A stretch of 64,000 nt of DNA, taken from the NCBI GenBank assembly GCA_947489525.1, contig CANLDW010000003.1, forward strand, positions 186,001 through 250,000, written 5' to 3'. The notes under the pieces are model-generated. The model searched no databases and had not been told where the DNA came from. It saw only the letters and a list, made by a program, of their open reading frames with translations. Origin of the DNA: an uncultured Psychrobacter sp. GTDB lineage: Bacteria; Pseudomonadota; Gammaproteobacteria; Pseudomonadales; Moraxellaceae. The position numbers and the translations under genes are program-made. Below, piece after piece: positions 47,521 to 55,192 of this stretch. The stretch's first letter is position 1; each line of letters begins with the position of its first letter.

Positions 47521-48381
47521 ATGACCACTGAACAGCATATCTTAGCTTGCATCGACGGCTCAGCCGTGACCGAATCCGTCTGTGATTACGCTGCATGGTA
47601 CGCCAGTCGTTTACATCTGCCTGTAGCCTTACTCAATGTTAGTGATGTTCCTGCCTCCAAACGTCGCGACTTATCTGGTGCTATCGGCGTCGATAGTCGG
47701 CAAATCTTGTTAGAGGAGCTCTCATTGCTAGATGAGCAGCGTGCGCGAGTCGTTAACAGCTATAGTAATGCTTTGGTCCAAGATGCCAAAAGCTATATCA
47801 AAAGTAACTTTGATGTGCCCGTCAGCACGCATCAGCGCCGTGGTAAATTGCTTCCTGCTATTGAACATTTTAAAGAAAAAAATCGCGCTATTGTCATGGG
47901 TAGGCGCGGCGAAGATCATAAACACGATCGCATCAACATCGGCAGTCAGATCGAGACGGTCGCCCGCGGCGCTAACGTGCCCGTGCTCATTTGTTCTGAG
48001 GCGTTTAAAGCTCCAAACTCGTATATGCTAGCCTTTGATGGTAGCAAAACGTCAATTAAAGCGGCAGAAATGGTGGCAAAAAGTCCATTATTAAGAGGTA
48101 TGGAAGGCCATATCGTTATGATTGGTAATCACAATGATGCGGCCAAAAATAGCTTAGTAACGGCAGCCGATCAGCTAAAATCAGCTGGGTTCATGGCGGC
48201 GGCGCATCATCTACCAGAGATGGATGCGGTCAACGGTTTATTAAATTTTCAGGTAGAAAACGGTATCGATCTTATTGTGATTGGCGCTTATGGTCACTCT
48301 AAGTGGCAGCAATTATTTCTTGGAAGTACCACTACGGAGATTATTGCCAGTACCGTATCACCAATTATTCTAGTGCGTTGA
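47521..48381 (+). CDS. Tandem universal stress protein (UspA family)
   Basis: A 286-residue cytoplasmic protein with two Usp domains (about 5-155 and 160-286). The second keeps the ATP-binding pattern G-A-Y-G-H-S-K-W-Q-Q-L-F-L-G-S-T-T, and the first has M-G-R-R-G-E-D-H-K-H-D-R-I-N-I-G-S. Tandem Usp proteins of this type bind nucleotide and are induced by stress; the exact role is unknown. It stands alone with a terminator-like hairpin about 100 bases downstream. Confidence 0.9.
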   Translation: MTTEQHILACIDGSAVTESVCDYAAWYASRLHLPVALLNVSDVPASKRRDLSGAIGVDSRQILLEELSLLDEQRARVVNSYSNALVQDAKSYIKSNFDVPVSTHQRRGKLLPAIEHFKEKNRAIVMGRRGEDHKHDRINIGSQIETVARGANVPVLICSEAFKAPNSYMLAFDGSKTSIKAAEMVAKSPLLRGMEGHIVMIGNHNDAAKNSLVTAADQLKSAGFMAAAHHLPEMDAVNGLLNFQVENGIDLIVIGAYGHSKWQQLFLGSTTTEIIASTVSPIILVR

Positions 48382-48482
48382 TTGGTAAGCTATTTTAAAA
48401 CAATCACATTCACTAGTGCTTATTCTTATTCATAATCACCTGCTGATGACTTTAGATGGCTTTTAGTGTGAGTAAAAACAGC

Positions 48483-48516
48483 AAAGCCCGCTACTGTAAG
48501 GTAATGGGCTTTTTTA
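48483..48516 (+). terminator. Rho-independent terminator of the universal stress gene
   Basis: aaagccc pairs with gggcttt across a 16-base loop that can itself pair weakly, and is followed by T residues. It sits between convergent genes. Confidence 0.7.
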
Positions 48517-48550
48517 TGGTAGTTAACTAACAAACTAACAGAGAAAAAGG

Positions 48551-49528
48551 TTATTTACATGTTTGACGGGCATTAATATCGGCAGGACTAGCCTCAAATT
48601 CAGCGAGCATCTCAGTTATACGCTGATCTTTTTGCTGCCATAGCGCTTCAACCCAAGCAAACATTTTGGCTTTAACGGCCTCATCATTCTCATAGCCACC
48701 GCTTTTGATACTCGCAAGTAAGTCTGCTGGTACTTGCATATAGCGCACATCGACACCTAAACGCTCGATATTTCCTTTCCACAAATCACCATAAGTGGGT
48801 ATGCCGTCAGGATAGACGATGGTCATATCCAAAATACCGTCAATCTCTTCACCCAAAGCGTTGATAGCGAGCGCCAAGCCCCCAGCCCGTGGTCTGAGTA
48901 GATGAGTATAAGGAGAGTTTTGTTTATCGCGTTTAGTGGGGGTAAAGCGGGTGCCTTCTAAGTAATTGAGCAAAGTAAAAGGCTTGTCTTTAAGCAGAGC
49001 GCAGGCACGTTTGGCCTCTTTGATGTCTTTACCTTGCAGAGCTGGGTTTTTGGCGACGGCGGCTTTTGAGTGCCGACGCATCATCGGGAAGTCTAAAAAA
49101 TAAAAGGTTTGACCAACGATAGGGATATAGATCAGCTCAAATTTAGTAAAAAAACGCGTCAGGGGCAGACGGCCTTCACTGATATACTGCACAATGCTGG
49201 TATCGACCCACGACTGATGATTGCTGACCAGCAAATATTTGCCATCGATATTGACGTCGTCAGGTAAATCGATACGCCAATCCTTTTTTGGTAGGACTTT
49301 ATCAATCACCGCATTGTTACTATTAATCCAATGATTAGCGATTTTAATAACCGTCTTATCAGCAATAGCAGAGCCGGTGATTATTTTGGTTGCTCCCATA
49401 AACCATATCGGGATAGCACCGCCAAAACTATTGGCAGCAATAACGCTTGTGGCCGTAGCAAGCGAGACCGCTTTACCCAGTTTAGGATGACGATCATGCA
49501 TTTTTTGAAAAAGTGCTGCTAGGCGCAT
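48551..49528 (-). CDS. PlsC-family acyltransferase (YihG-like)
   Basis: A 325-residue membrane-associated acyltransferase. The catalytic H-x4-D is N-H-Q-S-W-V-D (about 103-109), and the substrate motif N-Y-L-E-G-T-R-F-T-P follows about 85 residues later. Two hydrophobic stretches near the N-terminus (about 18-38 and 40-55) should anchor it. The long form resembles E. coli YihG-type lysophospholipid acyltransferases. It transfers acyl chains to a lysophospholipid; the exact acceptor cannot be read from sequence. It is transcribed leftward behind the desulfhydrase-like gene. Confidence 0.9.
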   Translation of the reverse strand: MRLAALFQKMHDRHPKLGKAVSLATATSVIAANSFGGAIPIWFMGATKIITGSAIADKTVIKIANHWINSNNAVIDKVLPKKDWRIDLPDDVNIDGKYLLVSNHQSWVDTSIVQYISEGRLPLTRFFTKFELIYIPIVGQTFYFLDFPMMRRHSKAAVAKNPALQGKDIKEAKRACALLKDKPFTLLNYLEGTRFTPTKRDKQNSPYTHLLRPRAGGLALAINALGEEIDGILDMTIVYPDGIPTYGDLWKGNIERLGVDVRYMQVPADLLASIKSGGYENDEAVKAKMFAWVEALWQQKDQRITEMLAEFEASPADINARQTCK

Positions 49529-49655
49529 AATAAACTCTCTGTTTTGTCATTATTCACATTAGCTTATTGGCGTTCATCAGTTAAGAAACCCAAAGCAGCC
49601 ACAAGCTTAATAAGGGACTAGTTAAAGGTATTATCCATATTGCCAGCGTCGTTTT

Positions 49656-50675
49656 CTAGTCCTTTCGAGCAACCTCTAAGTCATTTGTATGCAAGTCATT
49701 TGCATAGGCAAATAGAGCAGGCGCGCCGCCAGTATGCCAAAACAGCACAGAGTCTGTTGACTTAATCTGACCAGTACGAATCATATCTAACAGCCCGCCC
49801 AGGGCGCGTCCTGTATAGACAGGATCTAACAAGATGCCTTCAGTTTGTGCCATCACTGCAATCGCTTCATTTTCTAAAGCACCAATCACACCATAGCCGT
49901 CACCCACATAAGCAGAATTGAGTATTAAATCGTCACGCGTAAACTGACAATCACTATTGATTAGGTTTGCAGTACTGTTGGCGAGCGCGACAATATGCTC
50001 ATCAAAAGCAACCGCATCGCGCTCACCTTTGTCGATGTTGATGCCGACAATTTGACAATCATTGGCGTAAATTTTATTACCTAGCATAAGACCAGCGTGG
50101 GTCGCGCCTGAGCTTGAGGCAAAAACAATATGGCTAAAGGTTACGTCCATAGCGCGGCGCTGCGCTTCCATCTCTTTATAGGCTGCCAAAAAAGCCACAG
50201 CACCGATCTCGTTTGAGCCGCCGTAGGGAATCACATAAGGCTTTTTGCCATCTGCCGTTAAGCGCTCAACAAGAGCTGGGATGTCCTCACCTTTACGATT
50301 CACGCCTGCCCAATGGATGTGACAGCCGTAGATCTGATCTAAAAGCAAGTTACCCTGCGCCTGCTTGGGCGCTTGCCCGCCTAATACTAAATGACACTCA
50401 AGACCTAAGCTTGCAGCCGCTGCTGCTGTTTGACGACAATGATTGGACTGCGCCGCTCCAGCGGTAATCACCGTATCCGTGCCCTTCGCTAAAGCATCTG
50501 CCATGATGTACTCAAGCTTGCGGGTTTTATTTCCGCCGAGAGCCAGTCCCGTATTATCATCCCTTTTGATAAATATTTTGGGGCCATTGAGCTTTTGACT
50601 TAAGCGGTTAAGCTCGTTCAATGGGGTAGGGAAGAAGCCTAGAGCAACCCTAGGCAGATGCGTTAAGTCAGACAT
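49656..50675 (-). CDS. dcyD: D-cysteine desulfhydrase / ACC deaminase family enzyme
   Basis: A 339-residue PLP enzyme of fold type II. The cofactor lysine lies in L-A-L-G-G-N-K-T-R-K-L-E-Y (Lys50), with A-A-Q-S-N-H-C-R-Q-T-A at about 75-85 and a C-terminal W-H-T-G-G-A-P-A-L-F-A-Y. These match DcyD, which degrades D-cysteine to pyruvate, sulfide and ammonia, and the related 1-aminocyclopropane-1-carboxylate deaminase. By eye DcyD fits better, from the G-G-A-P-A-L ending and the overall length, but the substrate is not certain. The ATG has a taggagac ribosome site. Confidence 0.85.
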   Translation of the reverse strand: MSDLTHLPRVALGFFPTPLNELNRLSQKLNGPKIFIKRDDNTGLALGGNKTRKLEYIMADALAKGTDTVITAGAAQSNHCRQTAAAAASLGLECHLVLGGQAPKQAQGNLLLDQIYGCHIHWAGVNRKGEDIPALVERLTADGKKPYVIPYGGSNEIGAVAFLAAYKEMEAQRRAMDVTFSHIVFASSSGATHAGLMLGNKIYANDCQIVGINIDKGERDAVAFDEHIVALANSTANLINSDCQFTRDDLILNSAYVGDGYGVIGALENEAIAVMAQTEGILLDPVYTGRALGGLLDMIRTGQIKSTDSVLFWHTGGAPALFAYANDLHTNDLEVARKD

Positions 50676-51071
50676 AAATATTGTCTCCTAAAGAGTCGAC
50701 TATAAAGGGGGAGGATGATTTGTTCATCATTACGCGTAATACAGTGCGAGCACTAAAAATAAAAGTACGAACCTTTGATACAAAAAATCCATCTAAAGCT
50801 GATACATTATGGCTGAGGTTTTGACATTTAAACAAGTCAGTGTTGCTAAAAAAGATATGCATTAATGGCGGCAATAGATCAATGGTTGATTATAGGCTTG
50901 TTGATGATAAGATGAGAGTAACCCTCTAGGCTTACTTCATGTTTGATGGTTTATTAAACCTATTTCAGAAACCAAATCGTAGACACAAAAAAACCTCAAA
51001 CAAAGTTATGTTTGAGGCGAAACTTGCTTAAACTTGACAGTCTAAATTCGTTTTCTGCTTACTACAGAATA
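50676..51071. other. Intergenic region between dcyD and tRNA-Asp
   Basis: A 396-base gap with the dcyD leader (A+T-rich, no clear promoter pair) and the tRNA terminator at 50987. Nothing else is recognisable. Confidence 0.5.
50987..51017 (-). terminator. Rho-independent terminator of the tRNA-Val/tRNA-Asp transcript
   Basis: On the minus strand an 8-bp stem (cctcaaac/gtttgagg) with an 8-base loop is followed by seven T. It lies 55 bases beyond the tRNA-Asp 3' end. Confidence 0.88.
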
Positions 51072-51148
51072 TGGCGCAGCGGACGGGACTCGAACCCGCG
51101 ACCCCCGGCGTGACAGGCCGGTATTCTAACCAACTGAACTACCGCTGC
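51072..51148 (-). tRNA. tRNA-Asp (GTC)
   Basis: A 77-base gene including encoded CCA. The acceptor stem GCAGCGG/CCGCTGC pairs fully, with discriminator G. The D loop has AGTTCAGTTGGTTAGA, the anticodon loop reads CTGTCAC (anticodon GTC at 51112-51114), and the T arm contains GGTTCGAGTCC. It is downstream of tRNA-Val in the same transcript. Confidence 0.97.
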
Positions 51149-51195
51149 TTAGGTCGTTTTAGCTTTTAGCCTATTAAGGCTCACTAGCTAATAAG

Positions 51196-51271
51196 TGGTG
51201 GGTGATGACGGGCTCGAACCGCCGACATTCTGCGTGTAAGGCAGACGCTCTACCAACTGAGCTAATCACCC
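51196..51271 (-). tRNA. tRNA-Val (TAC)
   Basis: A 76-base gene including encoded CCA. The acceptor stem GGGTGAT/ATCACCC pairs fully. The D loop has AGCTCAGTTGGTAGA, the anticodon loop reads CTTACAC (anticodon TAC at 51236-51238), and the T arm contains GGTTCGAGCCC. It is the first mature RNA of the two-tRNA operon. Confidence 0.97.
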
Positions 51272-51554
51272 TGAGAACCGTAAAAAAATTGCACTGCAAT
51301 TTTAGGTTCACAAGGGAAATCCTTTAAATAGGATTTCCAAAAGTCCTACATCTAGCGTTAGTCAAAACGAAGCACTGCTTCGTCCGAGCGCAAGAGAATT
51401 TACATTAACGTAAATTCTATAAAACTCTGCCTACACTGGATGGTATTAAAAATCCTTTAAATAGGATTTCCAAAAGTCCTGACTCTAAAGCTGTCACCCT
51501 TTAAATAGACTTCCTACAGCATAGAACCAATAAAGCCCTGTGCTGTGGGTGTGT
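51272..51554 (-). other. Long repeat-bearing leader of the tRNA operon
   Basis: About 280 bases separate the consensus promoter from tRNA-Val. A 31-base direct repeat lies at 51317-51347 and 51450-51480 (133 bases apart), each containing the hairpin aaatccttt/aaataggattt. Other palindromes are agaatttac-attaac-gtaaattct (near 51391-51417), cgaagca-ctgcttcg (near 51370) and aaaattgca-c-tgcaatttt (51285-51303), the last followed by T on the minus strand just ahead of the tRNA. A degenerate third repeat is at about 51499. No tRNA fold is recognisable in the leader. Confidence 0.6.
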
Positions 51555-51582
51555 ATTATATAGATTTACATTGAGCTGTCAA
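51555..51582 (-). promoter_or_regulatory. Consensus sigma-70 promoter for the tRNA operon
   Basis: On the minus strand, TTGACA (51577-51582), a 16-base spacer and TATAAT (51555-51560); both hexamers match consensus perfectly. It points towards tRNA-Val, whose 5' end is about 280 bases away. Confidence 0.75.
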
Positions 51583-51805
51583 ACCCTATTTCAGGTTTTT
51601 TTTAATATTGAAGATCAGGCTGCATTTATAGTCACGGCTATAGCCGCCGTCTCAGCGTATTAAAGACGCGCCTTGCTCTATACGTGTAATAGGTAATTAT
51701 TGTATGTGAGATAAAAACGACTATACTATCAAGGCACAACTAACAAGGCATGATAACAAGATCAAAATAAACATGACTATCGATACGACACGTGGGAGGT
51801 GAAAC

Positions 51806-53440
51806 ATAGATGCTTTAGCTGATAAAGATACCTTTATAGCGTGGTCGTGGGGCGATTTTGCAGGACTTGGTCTCGTACTACATATCGTATTGATGATTGT
51901 GATGACACTACGTATCGTATCAGTGCAGCGCAATATTGGTGTATCCATTGCTTGGATAGCAGTGCTGTATACTTTGCCTGTTGTAGGACTCATCGCTTAT
52001 ATATTGTTAGGAGAGCCCATGATTGGTCGGCGCTACCGCGCGCGGGTGGATCAGGCCAGTCTGCTCATGAACGATTTGGCGGTGCGTGCGCGTCTGATAT
52101 TTGATCAAGGACAGGAGCTACTATCAGAGCAGTATCGCGGCATCAGTCGTATTGGTACGCTAAAGACAGGTTTTGGGGTGTTCTCAGGTCATAGTATGCA
52201 GCTGTTGACGGCGCCGCATACGATCTTTGATCACTTAATAAAAGATATCAATAGTGCTAAGCGCACTATTCTCATAGAGTTTTATATTATATATCCAAAG
52301 GGGCACGTATTAGCAGTGCTAGAGGCGCTGCAAGAGGCGGCCAGACGCGGGGTTGAATGTCATGTGTTAGCAGATAGTGTCGGCAGCTTTAGCTTTTTTA
52401 ATAGTCGTGAACACAGAGCCTTGGAGCGCGCGGGCGTGTTAGTCCATCATTCGTTACCCGTAGGATTATTTAAGACCTTATTTAAACGCTCAGATCTTCG
52501 TAATCATCGCAAAATCGTTGTTATTGATGGTTATATTGGCTATACAGGCAGTTTTAATCTAGTAGATCCTAAGTTTTTTAAGCAAGACAAAGCGGTTGGG
52601 CAGTGGATTGATGTGATGATTCGCAGTGTAAGTGAGCAGTCACTCAGTATTGCCACCGCCATGACTAAGGTGGTTGTGACAGATATTAGTGCTGAGAATA
52701 ATGATAATCTAAATGCCCTTGATCAGCGGCTCAACAACTATACGCGTAAACTCTACCTATCCAATCCGACTATCAACGAGATCAATAGCCGAGTAAAAGT
52801 ATTATATAACCCTTCTTATCAAAGTCCATCGTTCGTTGAGCAAACCATAGGGATGACATCGATTGCGATACCGCCAATGCCTATCGTCCAAAACGTCGTC
52901 GCGCAGCTGATACCCTCAGCGCCTCAAGTAACGGGGCATGTGATCTACAATACGCTAGTGACTATTATCCACCGGGCCAATCGACGTATTCAGCTAACTA
53001 CGCCTTATTTTGTCCCTGACGAAACGTTGTCGGGGGCGCTGACAACTGCCGCCAGACGCGGTGTCGATGTGACCTTAATTATTCCTGAAAAAGTAGACTC
53101 GTTCCTTGTGCAGCACGCCTCGCAAGCCTATTACCAAGAGCTGCTGGCAGCAGGCGTTAAGATTGCTCTGTTTAAAGGCGGGCTGTTGCATACCAAAACT
53201 GTAGTTATTGATGACGACTATTGTTTGTTTGGAACGGTCAATATCGATATGCGCAGCTTTTATCTGAATATGGAGGTCAGTCTAGCCATATATACGCCCG
53301 AGATGGTCGAGCAAGTTGCGCAGTGTCAAAAGACTTATTTACAGTACTGCCGATTTTTGGGTCTAAGGGAATGGGAGCAGCGTCAAGGTTATAAGCGCTT
53401 GTTCGATAATGTGATACGTCTGTTCAGTCCTTTATTGTAG
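51806..53440 (+). CDS. cls: Cardiolipin synthase (phospholipase D superfamily)
   Basis: A cardiolipin synthase with two N-terminal membrane helices and two HKD sites, N-H-R-K-I-V-V-I-D and H-T-K-T-V-V-I-D, that exchange phosphatidyl groups between phosphatidylglycerol molecules. The start is odd. The first usual codon is TTG at 51890 (516 residues), without a ribosome site and inside the first membrane helix. The frame stays open and protein-like back to 51803, and ggaggtg at 51795-51801 sits at ideal spacing from an ATA at 51806. I therefore mark the CDS from 51806 (544 residues) as a possible AUA start, a mutated ATG or a sequence error. Confidence 0.88.
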   Translation: MDALADKDTFIAWSWGDFAGLGLVLHIVLMIVMTLRIVSVQRNIGVSIAWIAVLYTLPVVGLIAYILLGEPMIGRRYRARVDQASLLMNDLAVRARLIFDQGQELLSEQYRGISRIGTLKTGFGVFSGHSMQLLTAPHTIFDHLIKDINSAKRTILIEFYIIYPKGHVLAVLEALQEAARRGVECHVLADSVGSFSFFNSREHRALERAGVLVHHSLPVGLFKTLFKRSDLRNHRKIVVIDGYIGYTGSFNLVDPKFFKQDKAVGQWIDVMIRSVSEQSLSIATAMTKVVVTDISAENNDNLNALDQRLNNYTRKLYLSNPTINEINSRVKVLYNPSYQSPSFVEQTIGMTSIAIPPMPIVQNVVAQLIPSAPQVTGHVIYNTLVTIIHRANRRIQLTTPYFVPDETLSGALTTAARRGVDVTLIIPEKVDSFLVQHASQAYYQELLAAGVKIALFKGGLLHTKTVVIDDDYCLFGTVNIDMRSFYLNMEVSLAIYTPEMVEQVAQCQKTYLQYCRFLGLREWEQRQGYKRLFDNVIRLFSPLL

Positions 53441-53511
53441 CGCATCAGTTTTTAGGTTAAGGTAGCGCATTGTTGCTTTATCTTGACTATTGCATAGGAT
53501 ACATTTGTCTC

Positions 53512-54876
53512 ATGAATGCTTCTGCTCTTACGCCGCTTGATTATATTGCCGCAGGTTATTGGCAAGATTTTTTGGTGCGGAGGCCTATTGCAGGCGGAGT
53601 CGCTTATGAGGACGAGCTGTATACATGCCAGCTTGATGAGTCATTAGCAAGCTTGCAGCGGGTGGATACGCTCCTGACTCAGATACGCCGCGAGCATAGT
53701 AGAGCCAATACTTTGCATGAAAATGAGCTCCTTAACGATGAGCGCTACCGCAACCTATTTATGTTTTTGGCATTTTATGCAGGGCGGGTATTAACGCAGC
53801 ACTGGCAAAGGGTAGCGCATTGGTATGGTGAGTTTGAGCTACGTAAACGCTACCCTGAGCTACCACTTATAGCTGAGGATTTTTATCAGCATATGGCGGT
53901 CGCTTATCGCGATGATATCGCAGGCCACGAGGCTTTATTTTTTCCACTTGAGCCTATTGGTATGCGGGTGTTTGGTCATATTGATCGTGCGTTTACGGCG
54001 GTGCAGGGCGGACAGGTCGCAAGCGGTCTGTATCAAGCGGTGCGTGCGCGCTTACCTCATGTAAAAGATGTTGACAATGAAAAAATTACAGACAGTATAA
54101 AAAGTGCAGACGCAATTCAAATACCTATAACGACAAGAGACTCAGTAACAACAAAAGACTCAGTTTCAACACCTCAGATTGTAGATAAATTACAGCAAGA
54201 TAGCGTAAAAGTAAGTGAGCAACCAAGCTCAGCGTCAACCCAAAAAGTCGCACAGTCAGTAGCGCCAACACCTGATATCTACGTGCAACTTATGAAGGAG
54301 CTTGATGAGATTGAAGTGGTACAACATGCTGGTAGCGAGGACTATAATAAAGCGCGGCATATATTGGATCAGTTTGAGCAATATATCGCTACGCGCCAGC
54401 AACCCAGATCAAAAATTAGTTTTAGCGCTGCGCATCTTGCTGCAAAAAAGCGTGCGCTGACCGTACTACAAAACGCGGCTGAGCAAGGCAATACCACTGC
54501 TATGCTACGCCTTGCTATGTATGAGCTATTGGGAGAGGGATTATCCGATAGCGCGCAAAATAGTGACAGTGATAAGTCAGCAGGCGCGTTATTGGTTGAA
54601 CGCGCGGCTAGCAAAAATGATAGCCGCGCTCAGCGTATGCTTAGTAAAATGTACTACCAAGGCATCGGCGTGCCGCAAGATATAAACAGTGGTCGCTACT
54701 GGTTGGAGCAAGCAGCAGCAAATGGTCATGCGCAGGCAGCGAACGTGATTGCAGAGTGGCAGCAAGCAGAAGCGCTTATCGCTTACAAGCAGCAAGATCA
54801 AAATAGTATCAAACGCTATCAGTGGCTGATCGGTGCTATTGTGTTAGTCGCGCTTTTGATTATAGTTTTTGTCTAG
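53512..54876 (+). CDS. Sel1-repeat protein with C-terminal membrane anchor
   Basis: A 454-residue protein. The N-terminal 170 residues are helical and unassigned (including F-L-A-F-Y-A-G-R-V-L-T-Q-H-W). A Thr/Ser-rich linker follows (about 175-245), then Sel1-like repeats (about 320-420: A-M-L-R-L-A-M-Y-E-L-L-G-E-G; A-Q-R-M-L-S-K-M-Y-Y-Q-G-I-G-V) and a terminal helix (W-L-I-G-A-I-V-L-V-A-L-L-I-I-V-F-V). I choose the ATG at 53512 over the TTG at 53470, with aggat upstream. The stop TAG is formed by the TA target and the first G of the MITE-like element, so the native C-terminus may have been longer. Function unknown. Confidence 0.8.
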   Translation: MNASALTPLDYIAAGYWQDFLVRRPIAGGVAYEDELYTCQLDESLASLQRVDTLLTQIRREHSRANTLHENELLNDERYRNLFMFLAFYAGRVLTQHWQRVAHWYGEFELRKRYPELPLIAEDFYQHMAVAYRDDIAGHEALFFPLEPIGMRVFGHIDRAFTAVQGGQVASGLYQAVRARLPHVKDVDNEKITDSIKSADAIQIPITTRDSVTTKDSVSTPQIVDKLQQDSVKVSEQPSSASTQKVAQSVAPTPDIYVQLMKELDEIEVVQHAGSEDYNKARHILDQFEQYIATRQQPRSKISFSAAHLAAKKRALTVLQNAAEQGNTTAMLRLAMYELLGEGLSDSAQNSDSDKSAGALLVERAASKNDSRAQRMLSKMYYQGIGVPQDINSGRYWLEQAAANGHAQAANVIAEWQQAEALIAYKQQDQNSIKRYQWLIGAIVLVALLIIVFV

Positions 54877-55163
54877 GGCGTGTTGAACATTCGATCATGG
54901 CACTGACAGAGACTATTTTTTAGGCGATGCACAGATAAAAAGAGTAAGTTTAGTCATTCTAAGCGTCTATTTTTATCACAGCAGCGGCAAAAAATAGTCC
55001 TGTCCCCATCAGCTTAATACTTAATAAGAGGGGCTGATGCTAAAATTGCCCCATACGGTGTTGCAAGTCTCGCTAAGGTACTAACATTATCATCGACTTG
55101 CGCCTTGTCTGGAACAATTTTAGCAATCAGCAGTGCCCATTTATGAATGTTCAACACGCCCTA
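54874..55163. mobile_element. MITE-like element with 17-bp terminal inverted repeats and TA target duplication
   Basis: Perfect terminal repeats gggcgtgttgaacattc (54876-54892) and its complement (55145-55161) are each flanked by TA. The roughly 286-base interior has no ORF of its own. A large internal imperfect stem pairs 54905-54941 with 54968-55004. The structure is that of a non-autonomous element mobilised by a transposase that duplicates TA (IS630 or an IS5 subgroup); the family is inferred. It lies between the Sel1 gene and waaA and fills that 316-base gap. Confidence 0.8.
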
Positions 55164-55192
55164 ATATCTCACTTAACATTACAGGCTGCACT

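Noticed and set aside
51072..51271. tRNA genes as attachment site of an integrated element
   Set aside because: No integrase gene, no repeated tRNA 3' end and only housekeeping genes on both sides.
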